Shown: positions 40,853 through 50,097 of the stretch, piece by piece
How the letters are laid out: every line of letters starts with the position of its first letter
Numbering within the stretch: the first letter of the stretch is position 1
Assembly (NCBI GenBank): GCA_910586485.1
Contig: CAJUIA010000007.1
Span: 1 to 64,000 of the forward strand
Direction: 5' to 3'
DNA from: an uncultured Acetatifactor sp.
GTDB taxonomy: Bacteria; Bacillota; Clostridia; Lachnospirales; Lachnospiraceae
Length of the DNA stretch: 64,000 nucleotides
Notes under the pieces: model-generated
Databases searched by the model: none
Seen by the model: the letters and a program-made list of their open reading frames with translations, nothing else
What the model was told of the DNA's origin: nothing
Translations under genes and position numbers: made by a program

Positions 40853-42781
40853 ATGGCTAAGACAGGAAATTATGATGCCTCCAGCATAACCGTACTGGAA
40901 GGACTGGAGGCGGTAAGGAAGCGCCCCGGTATGTATATCGGCAGCGTTTCGACAAAGGGTCTGAACCACTTGATCTATGAGATCGTTGACAATTCCGTGG
41001 ACGAGCATCTGGCAGGCTTCTGTGATACCATCACGGTAACGCTGGAGGCGGACGGCTCCGCTACGGTGACGGATAACGGCAGAGGAATTCCCGTAGGCAT
41101 GCACGAAAAGGGGATCAGTGCAGAACGGCTGGTGTTCACCACCTTACATGCAGGCGGAAAATTTGATAATACGGCTTATAAGACCAGCGGCGGCCTGCAT
41201 GGCGTGGGATCCTCGGTGGTCAATGCGTTGTCCACAAGGTTGACCGTCACGGTCAAAACAGGAGGCTGTATATACGAGGACAAATACGAGAGAGGTAATC
41301 CAGTGACTGAACTGGTCAACGGCCTTTTGCCGGTAAAGGGGAAAACCAGGGAATCGGGAACCACCATTAACTTTCTTCCTGACGACACTATTTTTGACAA
41401 AACCCGCTTTAAGGAGGATGAGGTAAAAAGCAGACTTCATGAGACGGCTTATTTAAATCCGAAGCTGACGATTCATTTTTCCGATCTGCGGGGAGCGGCG
41501 CCTGAGCGAGTTACCTTCCACGAGCCGGAGGGGATTACCGGCTTCATCAAGGACATGAACAAAAATCAGGAGGCCGTCCACGACGTAATCTATTTTCAGG
41601 GGGAGAGCGACGGCATTTCCGTGGAAGCTGCTTTCCAGTACATCAATGAGTTTCACGAAAACGTGCTGGGCTTTTGTAATAATATCTATAATTCCGAGGG
41701 TGGTACTCACCTGACGGGCTTTAAAACCATATTCACCAACGTGATCAATAATTATGCCAGAGAGCTTGGCATTTTAAAGGAAAAGGATGTAAACTTTACC
41801 GGTGCGGATGTGCGAAACGGCATGACCGCCGTAATTTCCATTAAGCATCCCGACCCCCGATTCGAAGGCCAGACCAAGACAAAGCTGGACAATCAGGACG
41901 CGGCAAAGGTGGTCAGCAAAATCACAGGAGATGAAATCACCCGCTTTTTTGACAGAAATCTGGAAATCTTAAAGAGCGTGATTTCCTGTGCGGAAAAGGC
42001 GGCAAAGATTCGTAAGACGGAAGAACGTGCCAAAACCAATATGCTGACAAAGCAGAAGTTCTCCTTTGATTCCAACGGCAAGCTGGCCAACTGCGAATCC
42101 AGGGACGCCTCACAGTGCGAAATCTTTATTGTGGAGGGAGATTCCGCCGGCGGCAGCGCCAAAATGGCACGAAACAGGATGTATCAGGCCATTCTTCCTA
42201 TCCGCGGGAAGATATTGAATGTAGAGAAGGCCAGCATTGATAAGGTTTTGGCCAATGCCGAGATCAAGACCATGATCAATGCCTTTGGCTGTGGATTTTC
42301 GGAGGGGTACGGAAACGACTTTGATATTTCCAGGCTGCGCTATGATAAAATTGTGATTATGGCGGATGCGGATGTGGACGGGGCGCATATATCCAACCTG
42401 CTGCTGACATTGTTTTACCGCTTTATGCCTCAGCTGATCTTCGAGGGACATGTTTACATTGCCATGCCGCCCCTGTATAAGGCCATGCCCTCCAAGGGAG
42501 CAGAGGAATATCTCTACGACGACAAGGCTCTGGAAAAATACAGAAAGACTCACAAGGGTCCCTTTACCCTTCAGCGTTATAAGGGGCTGGGAGAGATGGA
42601 CGCGGAGCAGCTGTGGGAAACCACCTTAAACCCGGAAACCCGCCGCATGAAGCTGGTGGAAATCGAAGATGCCCGCATGGCCTCCGAGATCACGGAGCTG
42701 CTCATGGGCACGGAGGTCCCGCCCCGAAAAGCCTTTATATACGACCATGCGCGGGACGCGGAGCTGGATTATAACGCCTGA
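40853..42781 (+). CDS. parE: Type II topoisomerase subunit B, ParE-like
   Basis: A 642-residue GyrB/ParE protein. ATPase motifs are VDNSVDEHLAGF, VTDNGRGIPVG and GLHGVGSSVVNAL; the Toprim domain has VEGDSAGGSAKMARNR and MADADVDGAHI; the C-terminus has YKGLGEMDAEQLWETT. The start at 40853 has AAGGAG nine bases upstream; the frame extends 21 bases further. Partner subunit A follows after 42 bases. ParE rather than GyrB is inferred because gyrBA in these bacteria lies near dnaA, which is absent here, and the partner lacks a GyrA-box. Some relatives annotate this pair as a second gyrase. Confidence 0.85.
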   Translation: MAKTGNYDASSITVLEGLEAVRKRPGMYIGSVSTKGLNHLIYEIVDNSVDEHLAGFCDTITVTLEADGSATVTDNGRGIPVGMHEKGISAERLVFTTLHAGGKFDNTAYKTSGGLHGVGSSVVNALSTRLTVTVKTGGCIYEDKYERGNPVTELVNGLLPVKGKTRESGTTINFLPDDTIFDKTRFKEDEVKSRLHETAYLNPKLTIHFSDLRGAAPERVTFHEPEGITGFIKDMNKNQEAVHDVIYFQGESDGISVEAAFQYINEFHENVLGFCNNIYNSEGGTHLTGFKTIFTNVINNYARELGILKEKDVNFTGADVRNGMTAVISIKHPDPRFEGQTKTKLDNQDAAKVVSKITGDEITRFFDRNLEILKSVISCAEKAAKIRKTEERAKTNMLTKQKFSFDSNGKLANCESRDASQCEIFIVEGDSAGGSAKMARNRMYQAILPIRGKILNVEKASIDKVLANAEIKTMINAFGCGFSEGYGNDFDISRLRYDKIVIMADADVDGAHISNLLLTLFYRFMPQLIFEGHVYIAMPPLYKAMPSKGAEEYLYDDKALEKYRKTHKGPFTLQRYKGLGEMDAEQLWETTLNPETRRMKLVEIEDARMASEITELLMGTEVPPRKAFIYDHARDAELDYNA

Positions 42782-42823
42782 GGGCAATACGGATACGGAT
42801 CAGAAAGGCTTTAGATTAACAGA

Positions 42824-45067
42824 ATGGAAGATAACGGCAGAATTATCAAAACAGAATATTCCGAGGAGATGCAGAAGTCTTTTATCGACTATGCCATGAG
42901 CGTCATAATTGCCAGGGCTCTGCCTGATGTGCGGGACGGCTTAAAGCCGGTACAGCGCCGCACGCTTTACGATATGTATGAATTGGGCATCCGCTATGAC
43001 AGGCCCTACAGAAAGAGCGCCAGAATCGTGGGCGATACTATGGGTAAATATCATCCCCACGGCGACAGCTCCATCTACGACGCACTTGTGGTCATGAGTC
43101 AGGATTTTAAGAAGGGTATGCCCTTAATCGACGGTCACGGCAACTTCGGCAACATCGAGGGAGACGGAGCCGCAGCCATGCGTTATACCGAGGCCCGGCT
43201 GCAAAAGGTGACCCAGGAGGCCTTTTTGGCGGATCTGGACAAGGATGTAGTAGACTTTATGCCGAACTTTGACGAAACGGAAAAAGAGCCTACGGTCCTT
43301 CCGGCGAAAATTCCCAATTTCCTGGTAAACGGCTCGGAGGGCATTGCCGTGGGTATGACCACCAGCACGCCCCCTCATAATCTTTCGGAGGTGATTGATG
43401 CCGTTAAGGCTTACATGCAGGATGAAACCATCAGCACCAGAGAGCTGATGCGCTATATCAAGGGGCCTGACTTTCCCACTGGAGGAATCGTCACCAACAA
43501 GGACGAGCTGCTGGAGATTTATGAGACCGGCACCGGCAAGATCAAGGTCCGGGGCAAGGTGGAGTTTGAGAAGCTGAAGGGTGGAAAGACCAACGTGGTG
43601 ATCACGGAAATTCCTTACCCCATGATCGGCATGAATATTGCAAAGTTTCTGCAGGACGTAGCTGCCCTGTCCGAGACCAAGAAGACGCTGGACATTGTGG
43701 ACATTTCCAACCAGTCCTCCAAGGAAGGCATCCGCATTGTGATTGAGCTCAAGAAGGATGCAGACCCGGAAAACTTTGTAAATCTTTTATATAAAAAGAC
43801 CCGCCTGGAGGACACCTTCGGTGTAAATATGCTGGCCATCTGCGACGGCAGACCGGAGACCATGGGGCTAAAGGCTATCTTAAAGGCCAGCGTTGACTTT
43901 CAGTTTCAGGTGGCAACCAGAAAATATACCAATCTTTTAGCTCATGAAATGGAGAAAAAGGAGATACAGGAAGGACTGATCAAGGCCTGCAATGTCATCG
44001 ACCTGATCATCGAAATTCTGCGGGGCTCCAAGGATCGTGCCATGGCCAAGGCCTGCCTGACGGAAGGGAAGATCGACGGCATTAAATTTAAGACCAAGGA
44101 ATCCAAAATCATGGCCACACAGCTGATGTTTACAGAAAAGCAGGCAAACGCCATTCTGGATATGCGTCTCTACAAGCTGATCGGCCTGGAGATCGAAGCG
44201 CTGATTAACGAACACGAGGAAACCATGGCCAATATTTACCGCTATGAGGATATTCTGGAGCGCAGAGATTCCATGGCCCAGGTCATTATGAACGAGCTGG
44301 ATGAATATAAAAAAGCATATGGGCGGAAGCGCCGAACCGCTATTGAAAACGCCGAAGAAGCTGTTTATAAAGAAAAAGAGGTGGAAGAGACGGAGGTAGT
44401 TTTCCTCATGGACCGCTTCGGCTATGCAAAAACGGTGGAAACCGCCGTCTACGAGCGCAATAAGGAAGCCGCAGATGCGGAAAACCGCTTTGTATTTACC
44501 TGCAAAAACACGGGTAAGGTGTGCCTCTTCACCGATACGGGACAGCTTCACACCATCAAGGTTATGGATCTGCCTTTCGGAAAATTCCGGGACAAGGGAA
44601 CGCCCATTGACAATGTAAGCAATTTTAACTCGGAGAAGGAAAATATCGTGTACATTACCAGCCAGACAGAGCTGAATCTGCGGCAGGTGATTTTTGTGAC
44701 GGCCCATGCCAACTGCAAGCTGGTGGACGGCGGAGAATTCGACGTATCAAAGCGTACCGTCGCCGCTACCAAGCTGGAAGAGGGAGACAAAATCGTCAGC
44801 GTCATGTCCGTGCTGGAGCAGAAAAACATCATTTTGCAGACAAAGGAAGGATTCTTCCTGCGGTTTTTGCTTGAAGAGATACCGGAAAAGAAAAAAGGGG
44901 CCATCGGTGTCCGCGGTATGAAGCTGGGTCCAAAGGACGCGGTAGAAAAGGTGTATTACACGCAAAACGGAATCGAAACCTCCGTGGAATACAAGGATAA
45001 AAAGCTGATCCTGAACAATTTAAAAGCGGCAAAGCGGGACACCAAGGGCACAAAAATCAGGGTATAA
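42824..45067 (+). CDS. parC: Type II topoisomerase subunit A, ParC-like
   Basis: A 747-residue GyrA/ParC protein. The N-terminal winged helix carries the quinolone-determining region with Ser 82 and Asp 86 in HPHGDSSIYD, which matches the susceptible pattern. The catalytic tyrosine is Tyr 121 in AAAMRYTEARL. A coiled coil leads to a C-terminal beta-pinwheel of about 230 residues. No QRRGGKG-type GyrA-box is present at its start, which favours topoisomerase IV decatenation over supercoiling. The ribosome binding site is weak (AAAGG, about 15 bases away), so translation may be coupled to parE. Confidence 0.85.
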   Translation: MEDNGRIIKTEYSEEMQKSFIDYAMSVIIARALPDVRDGLKPVQRRTLYDMYELGIRYDRPYRKSARIVGDTMGKYHPHGDSSIYDALVVMSQDFKKGMPLIDGHGNFGNIEGDGAAAMRYTEARLQKVTQEAFLADLDKDVVDFMPNFDETEKEPTVLPAKIPNFLVNGSEGIAVGMTTSTPPHNLSEVIDAVKAYMQDETISTRELMRYIKGPDFPTGGIVTNKDELLEIYETGTGKIKVRGKVEFEKLKGGKTNVVITEIPYPMIGMNIAKFLQDVAALSETKKTLDIVDISNQSSKEGIRIVIELKKDADPENFVNLLYKKTRLEDTFGVNMLAICDGRPETMGLKAILKASVDFQFQVATRKYTNLLAHEMEKKEIQEGLIKACNVIDLIIEILRGSKDRAMAKACLTEGKIDGIKFKTKESKIMATQLMFTEKQANAILDMRLYKLIGLEIEALINEHEETMANIYRYEDILERRDSMAQVIMNELDEYKKAYGRKRRTAIENAEEAVYKEKEVEETEVVFLMDRFGYAKTVETAVYERNKEAADAENRFVFTCKNTGKVCLFTDTGQLHTIKVMDLPFGKFRDKGTPIDNVSNFNSEKENIVYITSQTELNLRQVIFVTAHANCKLVDGGEFDVSKRTVAATKLEEGDKIVSVMSVLEQKNIILQTKEGFFLRFLLEEIPEKKKGAIGVRGMKLGPKDAVEKVYYTQNGIETSVEYKDKKLILNNLKAAKRDTKGTKIRV

Positions 45068-45100
45068 AGCAGAAAGACGGCAGAAAACTGAGGAGGAAAC

Positions 45101-45670
45101 ATGCGTGTAATAGCGGGAACAGCCGGCAGCCTTCCCTTAAAGGCGCCGGAGGGGCTGGATACCAGGCCCACAACGGACAGAATCAAGGAAACCCTTTTTA
45201 ATATGCTGCAGCCTTACATTCCCGGCGGGGTGTTTTTGGACTTATTCAGCGGGAGCGGCGCCATCGGCATCGAAGCCATCAGCAGAGGTGCCGAAAAAGC
45301 GTATTTTATCGACAATTCTCCCAAAGCCCTTGCCTGTATTCGGCAAAATCTTACATTTACGAAAACGGCAAATCGTGCTATAGTATTAAAGCAGGATGTG
45401 TGCAGTGCATTAAGCGGTATCCGCGAAGGGAAAGTTGACATCGTTTTCATGGATCCGCCTTACGGCTGCGGATACGAAAAAAGTGTTTTGTCACAGCTTA
45501 GGGAGTCGGATTATATTACCAAAGACACGCTGATTATTGTGGAAGCGGACTTGAAGACGGATTTTTCTTATCTGTCAGAGCTTGGATTTTACATAGAAAA
45601 AGATAAAAGATATAAAACGAACAGACATGTATTTTTGAAGCGTTCAGGTACGGATGTTTCATCTGACTGA
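45101..45670 (+). CDS. rsmD: 16S rRNA (guanine966-N2)-methyltransferase
   Basis: A 189-residue Rossmann methyltransferase. The N-terminus MRVIAGTAGSLPLKAPEGLDTRPTTDRIKE is the RsmD signature, followed by the AdoMet motif DLFSGSGAIGIEAISRG near residue 48 and the catalytic MDPPYG near 118. It methylates G966 of 16S rRNA in the assembled small subunit. GGAGG precedes the ATG. coaD follows after 21 bases, a pairing conserved across Firmicutes. Confidence 0.95.
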   Translation: MRVIAGTAGSLPLKAPEGLDTRPTTDRIKETLFNMLQPYIPGGVFLDLFSGSGAIGIEAISRGAEKAYFIDNSPKALACIRQNLTFTKTANRAIVLKQDVCSALSGIREGKVDIVFMDPPYGCGYEKSVLSQLRESDYITKDTLIIVEADLKTDFSYLSELGFYIEKDKRYKTNRHVFLKRSGTDVSSD

Positions 45671-45691
45671 AAGCACGCAGATGGGAGCAAA

Positions 45692-46207
45692 ATGAGAAAG
45701 GCAGTTTATCCGGGCAGCTTTGACCCTATGACATACGGACATCTGGACATTATCCACAGGGCGTCAGAAATGTTTGATCTGCTGATCGTCAGCGTTTTGA
45801 ACAATAAGGAGAAGACACCGTTGTTTTCTGTGGAGGAACGTGTTAAGATATTAAAGGAGGCTACGAGGGATCTGCCTAATGTTGAAATAGACAGCTTCAG
45901 CGGCCTGCTGATAGATTATGCGGCAAGGAAGGACATTCATGTGGCGGTGAGGGGCCTGCGGGCAATTACTGACTTTGAATATGAGCTGCAGATTGCCCAG
46001 ACCAATCGTAAATTTTCCGACGGAAAGCTGGATACCATGTTCCTGACCACCAGTCTGGAATATGCTTACCTCAGTTCCTCCACCGTCAAGGAAATCGCCA
46101 GCTTCGGTGGGAATATCAGCCGTTGTGTGCCCGGCTTTGTGGCCGATTTGATTTATGAAAAATATCAGGTAAAAGCAAGGAGTGATGCCCATGAGCAGCA
46201 GAATTGA
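45692..46207 (+). CDS. coaD: Phosphopantetheine adenylyltransferase
   Basis: A 171-residue CoaD with the nucleotidyltransferase motif YPGSFDPMTYGHLDII at the start, the RGLRAITDFEYE motif near residue 88 and SSSTVKEIASFGGN near 129. It makes dephospho-CoA from phosphopantetheine and ATP, the next-to-last step of CoA synthesis. The last 17 bases overlap the next gene, whose ribosome binding site lies within coaD. Confidence 0.96.
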   Translation: MRKAVYPGSFDPMTYGHLDIIHRASEMFDLLIVSVLNNKEKTPLFSVEERVKILKEATRDLPNVEIDSFSGLLIDYAARKDIHVAVRGLRAITDFEYELQIAQTNRKFSDGKLDTMFLTTSLEYAYLSSSTVKEIASFGGNISRCVPGFVADLIYEKYQVKARSDAHEQQN

Positions 46208-46793
46208 GCAGATAATAGATGAGCTGGAAGAATATATTGAGAGCTGCAAGCCCAAGTTCATGTCCAATTCAGAAATCATTGTCAATAAGGACGATATAGA
46301 TGAGCTGATCCGTGAGCTGCGCATGAAGACTCCCGATGAGATCAAGCGTTATCAGAAGATCATCAGTAATAAAGAGGCGATCCTAAACGACGCCAGAGAA
46401 AAGGCAGAAAAGCTGATTAACGATGCCACAGTCCACACCAACGAGCTGATCAGCGAACACGAGATCATGCAGCAGGCATATGCTCAGGCGAATGTGGTAG
46501 TCAGCATGGCTTCTCAGCAGGCGCAGGAAATTTTGGATAAGGCTACCATAGAAGCCAACGAGCTTCGCATGTATGCGGCGCAGTACACGGAGGACCGGCT
46601 GGCGGACCTTGAAAATATTATTGTTTCCGCCATCAATGCTTCCAACGCCAACTATCAGAATCTTCTTGGCTCCCTCAATCAGTACAAGGACTTGATCCAA
46701 TCCAACCGTCAGGCCCTGCATCCCACGGAAGAGGAATTTGAAGACCTTGGCATCGGGGAGGCAGGAAGCGGTGAAAATCTGGATGTGATCTGA
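46191..46793 (+). CDS. Coiled-coil protein of unknown function (often called ATPase-like)
   Basis: A 200-residue acidic protein that is almost entirely helical. Residues 1-60 include two amphipathic helices (RIEQIIDELEEYIE and DDIDELIRELRMKTPDEIKRY). From residue 60 to 175 there is a long coiled coil with ATPase subunit b/H-like heptads (NDAREKAEKLINDATVHTNELI). It lacks nucleotide-binding motifs, so the name ATPase used for relatives is not supported. The start at 46191 has AAGGAG eight bases upstream and overlaps the end of coaD. It is conserved behind rsmD-coaD in Lachnospiraceae. A DivIVA-like scaffold role is possible. Confidence 0.75.
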   Translation: MSSRIEQIIDELEEYIESCKPKFMSNSEIIVNKDDIDELIRELRMKTPDEIKRYQKIISNKEAILNDAREKAEKLINDATVHTNELISEHEIMQQAYAQANVVVSMASQQAQEILDKATIEANELRMYAAQYTEDRLADLENIIVSAINASNANYQNLLGSLNQYKDLIQSNRQALHPTEEEFEDLGIGEAGSGENLDVI

Positions 46794-46798
46794 CACAA

Positions 46799-46842
46799 AA
46801 CCGGTTTTCCAAGGAAGTTTCCTTGAGAGCCGGTTTGTTTTT
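46799..46842 (+). terminator. Terminator before the amidase gene
   Basis: AACCGG with CCGGTT and an inner CAAGG/CCTTG stem form a long hairpin, followed by a T-rich tail (GTTTTT). Confidence 0.8.
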
Positions 46843-46861
46843 AAAATCAGAAAGGACTTAT

Positions 46862-48355
46862 ATGAAGCTTCAAAAATTAATCCGAATTACCGCAGTTTTT
46901 TCGCTTATAGGCTTTTTACTGGCAAGTATGAAGGTATCTGCGGCAGAAAGGCTTCAGCCCCTTGATAAAAATCCCGTGATTGTCATAGATCCGGGCCACG
47001 GAGGCGAAAATCTGGGTACGCAGGCAGGTGGAATCTGGGACGAAAAGTATATGGACATGGTCACCGCCCAGGCCCTGTATGACGAGCTTAAGCTTTATGA
47101 TAACGTAGAGGTTTACCTGACACGTACCGTTGACACAGACGTATCCTTTCAGGAACGGGCAGCCTTTGCTCAAAGTGTGAATGCGGATTTTCTGTTCAGT
47201 ATTCATTATAACGCCTCGGAATATCACGAACTGTTCGGCTCCGAGGTCTGGGTGCCCCTTGCGGCTCCCTTCAATAACTACGGTTATCAGATCGGTTATG
47301 AGCTTCTTTCGGGAATGCAGGAGCGTGGACTTTTCATCAGAGGCATCAAGACCCGTCAGGGCGAGCGGGGGGAATATTATGCCATTATCCGGGAAACTGT
47401 GGCGCTGGATATTCCGGCCGTTATTATCGAACACTGCCACGTAGACGAGGACAGAGATCGAGGCTATTGCGACAGTGAGGAAGATCTGATCCGCTTTGGG
47501 AAAGAGGATGCCACGGCCATTGCCAAATATTTCGGTTTAAAAAGCAGCGTGTTAAACGTGGACTATTCCGATTATTCCCTGGCAGAGGCAGGAGGAAATG
47601 TTCCCGTCCCGTCCACGTTTCGGGATGAGACGCCGCCGGATGTATGCCAAATCGAATTTTCGTCGGCGGATCATGAAAACGGGACATTATCCCTTACCGT
47701 ATCCGCAGCCGATTATGACTCTCCCCTTTTATACTATACCTACAGCATTGACGGCGGTGTGACCTTCAGCGAAAGGCAGATGTGGCCGGGCAGCAATGTG
47801 CTGTCAGGCAGCTATAACGATACCTTTACTCTGACCATTCCCATTCCGTCCGGCGTAAAGCCCTCCGTGATTGTACGCGCTTACAATATGTTTGACCCTC
47901 ATACAGACAGCAACTGCTATGACAGTCCGGAAACCTTTTTCCACGGGGAAGACTTGAATCCTGCTTCCGGCGCTTCGGGTGAGCAGGAAACACCGGATAC
48001 AGGAAACACGGAAGCCAAAGACTCGGAAGCGGAAAACAACGAAAATCAACCGGCAGGCAAGGATCTGGAGGCTGTATCGGGCAGTGCAGTGGCCGCTTCC
48101 CCAAAGCCGGTGAGCTTCGTCACGTTTCTGGAGGTATGCCTTGTAATTGTGATGCTCCTTTTTGTGATCCTTCTGGTTTCACAGGGCATTGCCTATCACA
48201 ATCGCAAGAAGCGCAGACGGCAGAGCAGGAGAGAGACGCAGGACCGCTTTATGCCGCAAGATGATACTGCGCCTCAGAGGGGAAAGGAAACTCAGAGCCG
48301 ATCTGCGTCTCAGAGCAGAAACGAGGCCGGGGCCAGCAGGAACCAGCACAGATAA
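46862..48355 (+). CDS. N-acetylmuramoyl-L-alanine amidase with C-terminal membrane anchor
   Basis: A 497-residue cell-wall hydrolase. A signal peptide (about residues 1-27) is followed by an Amidase_3 domain with zinc ligands in IDPGHGG, the Glu of WDEKYM, SIHYNAS and VIIEHCH. A region with Ig-like beta character (about 255-360) and a Glu/Asn-rich linker follow. One membrane helix lies near residues 418-442, followed by an Arg/Gln/Ser-rich tail of about 55 residues. The enzyme is therefore tethered with its tail in the cytoplasm, unlike secreted amidases. The start at 46862 follows AAAGGA. Its last 46 bases overlap ylbJ on the other strand. Confidence 0.88.
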   Translation: MKLQKLIRITAVFSLIGFLLASMKVSAAERLQPLDKNPVIVIDPGHGGENLGTQAGGIWDEKYMDMVTAQALYDELKLYDNVEVYLTRTVDTDVSFQERAAFAQSVNADFLFSIHYNASEYHELFGSEVWVPLAAPFNNYGYQIGYELLSGMQERGLFIRGIKTRQGERGEYYAIIRETVALDIPAVIIEHCHVDEDRDRGYCDSEEDLIRFGKEDATAIAKYFGLKSSVLNVDYSDYSLAEAGGNVPVPSTFRDETPPDVCQIEFSSADHENGTLSLTVSAADYDSPLLYYTYSIDGGVTFSERQMWPGSNVLSGSYNDTFTLTIPIPSGVKPSVIVRAYNMFDPHTDSNCYDSPETFFHGEDLNPASGASGEQETPDTGNTEAKDSEAENNENQPAGKDLEAVSGSAVAASPKPVSFVTFLEVCLVIVMLLFVILLVSQGIAYHNRKKRRRQSRRETQDRFMPQDDTAPQRGKETQSRSASQSRNEAGASRNQHR

Positions 48356-49287
48356 AAGATACCGCAAACCAGCGTCAGGATAATTTTGTGGCGAATGTAT
48401 CCGTCCAGCTTCAGATCCGTGGTGCTGATACAGCTGTAGGTCTGCGCGATGCAGGAAAGGCCGCTGAAGGAAAGGGCCAGCAGGCTGTAGAGAGGCAGCC
48501 CGCCTCCCAGCATGGAAAGCCCTCCGGTGATCTCCAGTATGGGAGAAAGCAGGGCCGGCTCCCTGCCAAGCAGAATATGTAAGGGCAGATTTAGCAGATT
48601 AAACAGGATCATATATCCGCCCAGCAGCAGCATGCTTTGCAGAGAAGCCTGTACGGATTCGTTGACTGCCTGAAGCAGCCCGATTTTTGGCTGCCCCGGC
48701 GGCGTAAGGCTTATTTCCGGAGAACAGCAATGCAGCTCCTTCCTATGGGAAAAGGATAAGTCTTTTTCTTTTCTTATCCTAGGCATCCTGGGCAGATCCT
48801 GATAAAAGGTATAACGCAGCGCCAGTCCATAGAGCAGAGGGATCCCGTACATACCGAACAGATAGGGAAAAACCAGTTTTCTGCCCAGTAACGGCAGGAC
48901 AAAACTGCAAAAATATACCGGTCCGATATTATTACAGAAGGCCAGCAAATATTCGGCCTCCCGCCTGGTGAGCATATTCCTTTCATAGAGATCTGCAGTA
49001 ACCCGCGCACCCATGGGAAAGCCGCAGAGGAATCCCAGGGCCATACAGTAGACCACGTTTTTTCTAACCCGATACAGCGGACCGATCACCGGATAAAGCA
49101 CGCCTGCCATTTTTTCCGTCAGCTTCAGCCGGACCATGATGCCGGAAAGAATCATAAAGGGCAAAAGCGAAGGAACCATTTTATGAAACCAAAGCTCCAA
49201 CCCTAAAGAAGCATAAGTCAGACTTAAAGTCGAATGGCTCAGGATACATATTGTCAGGATCAGGAAAAGGAAGGTAATCAATTTCAT
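48310..49287 (-). CDS. ylbJ: Sporulation integral membrane protein YlbJ
   Basis: A 325-residue protein with about eight membrane helices and two Gate-type nucleoside-recognition segments (MVPSLLPFMILSGIMVRL near residue 37 and the glycine-rich GFLCGFPMGARVTADLYE near 85). This matches YlbJ, which in Bacillus is needed for spore cortex formation. The ribosome binding site is weak. Its 3' end overlaps the amidase gene by 46 bases in the opposite direction, so the two transcripts can pair. Both neighbours concern peptidoglycan, which fits a sporulation context. Confidence 0.88.
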   Translation of the reverse strand: MKLITFLFLILTICILSHSTLSLTYASLGLELWFHKMVPSLLPFMILSGIMVRLKLTEKMAGVLYPVIGPLYRVRKNVVYCMALGFLCGFPMGARVTADLYERNMLTRREAEYLLAFCNNIGPVYFCSFVLPLLGRKLVFPYLFGMYGIPLLYGLALRYTFYQDLPRMPRIRKEKDLSFSHRKELHCCSPEISLTPPGQPKIGLLQAVNESVQASLQSMLLLGGYMILFNLLNLPLHILLGREPALLSPILEITGGLSMLGGGLPLYSLLALSFSGLSCIAQTYSCISTTDLKLDGYIRHKIILTLVCGIFYLCWFLLAPASFLL

Positions 49288-49392
49288 AACAGGATTTCTC
49301 TGTATTTAAGATCATATTTCTACAATATATGAAATGAAGATATATGAAATACAGGAGAATGCCAAAACAGAATAAAATTGAAGGATTTCAAG

Positions 49393-50097
49393 ATGCGTCT
49401 GGATAAATTTTTATGTGAAATGAATAGGGGAAGCCGCAGTGAAGTCAGGGCTTTGATCAGACGGGGACTGGTAACGGTAAACGGCCTGCCTGCAAAAGAA
49501 GCAGACTGCCGGATTGACGAAAATGCGGATACGGTCTGTGTCGGGGGGCAGCCGCTTTCCTACCGGCGCTGTTTCTATTATATGCTGAACAAGCCGGAAG
49601 GCTTTATCTGCGCTACCCAGGATAAAATATCTGCCACCGTTATGGAGCTTTTGGCGCCAAAGGACAGACGTCCGGATCTTTTTCCCGCAGGGCGGCTGGA
49701 TAAGGATACGGAGGGCTTCCTGCTGCTGACCAATGACGGTGAGCTGGCGCACAAACTGCTTTCCCCTAAAAGGCATGTGGACAAGACCTATCTTGTCAGC
49801 ATCAGCCATAGCCTTTCCGAGGAAGAAATTCGGCGGCTGGAGCAGGGTGTGGACATCGGAGAGGACCGCCTGACAATGCCTGCCAGGGTACTGCCTGCAG
49901 AAGCCGAAAACCAGCTTCTGCTTACGATTCAGGAAGGGAAATTTCATCAGGTAAAGCGGATGCTGAAGGCGGTAGGTAACGAGGTCACGGCTTTAAAGCG
50001 TATTTCTTTTGGCCCTCTGACGCTGGATGAGGCCCTGCAGCCGGGAGAATACAGAGAATTGACAGAGGAAGAGGTAAAGATTCTTTATGAAGCATGA
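49393..50097 (+). CDS. rsuA: RsuA-family pseudouridine synthase
   Basis: A 234-residue enzyme with an N-terminal S4 RNA-binding domain (MRLDKFLCEMNRGSRSEVRALIRRG) and a pseudouridine synthase domain with the catalytic Asp in AGRLDKDTEGFLLLTNDG near residue 100. The C-terminal EGKFHQVKRML motif is typical. RsuA modifies U516 of 16S rRNA; a different target in the RluB/E/F set is possible. The ATG at 49393 follows AAGGA; a TTG 15 bases upstream is less likely. Its end overlaps the HAD gene by eleven bases. Confidence 0.88.
   Translation: MRLDKFLCEMNRGSRSEVRALIRRGLVTVNGLPAKEADCRIDENADTVCVGGQPLSYRRCFYYMLNKPEGFICATQDKISATVMELLAPKDRRPDLFPAGRLDKDTEGFLLLTNDGELAHKLLSPKRHVDKTYLVSISHSLSEEEIRRLEQGVDIGEDRLTMPARVLPAEAENQLLLTIQEGKFHQVKRMLKAVGNEVTALKRISFGPLTLDEALQPGEYRELTEEEVKILYEA

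Noticed and set aside
42824..43100. Quinolone resistance substitutions in the ParC-like subunit
   Set aside because: The key positions are Ser 82 and Asp 86, matching the susceptible pattern.
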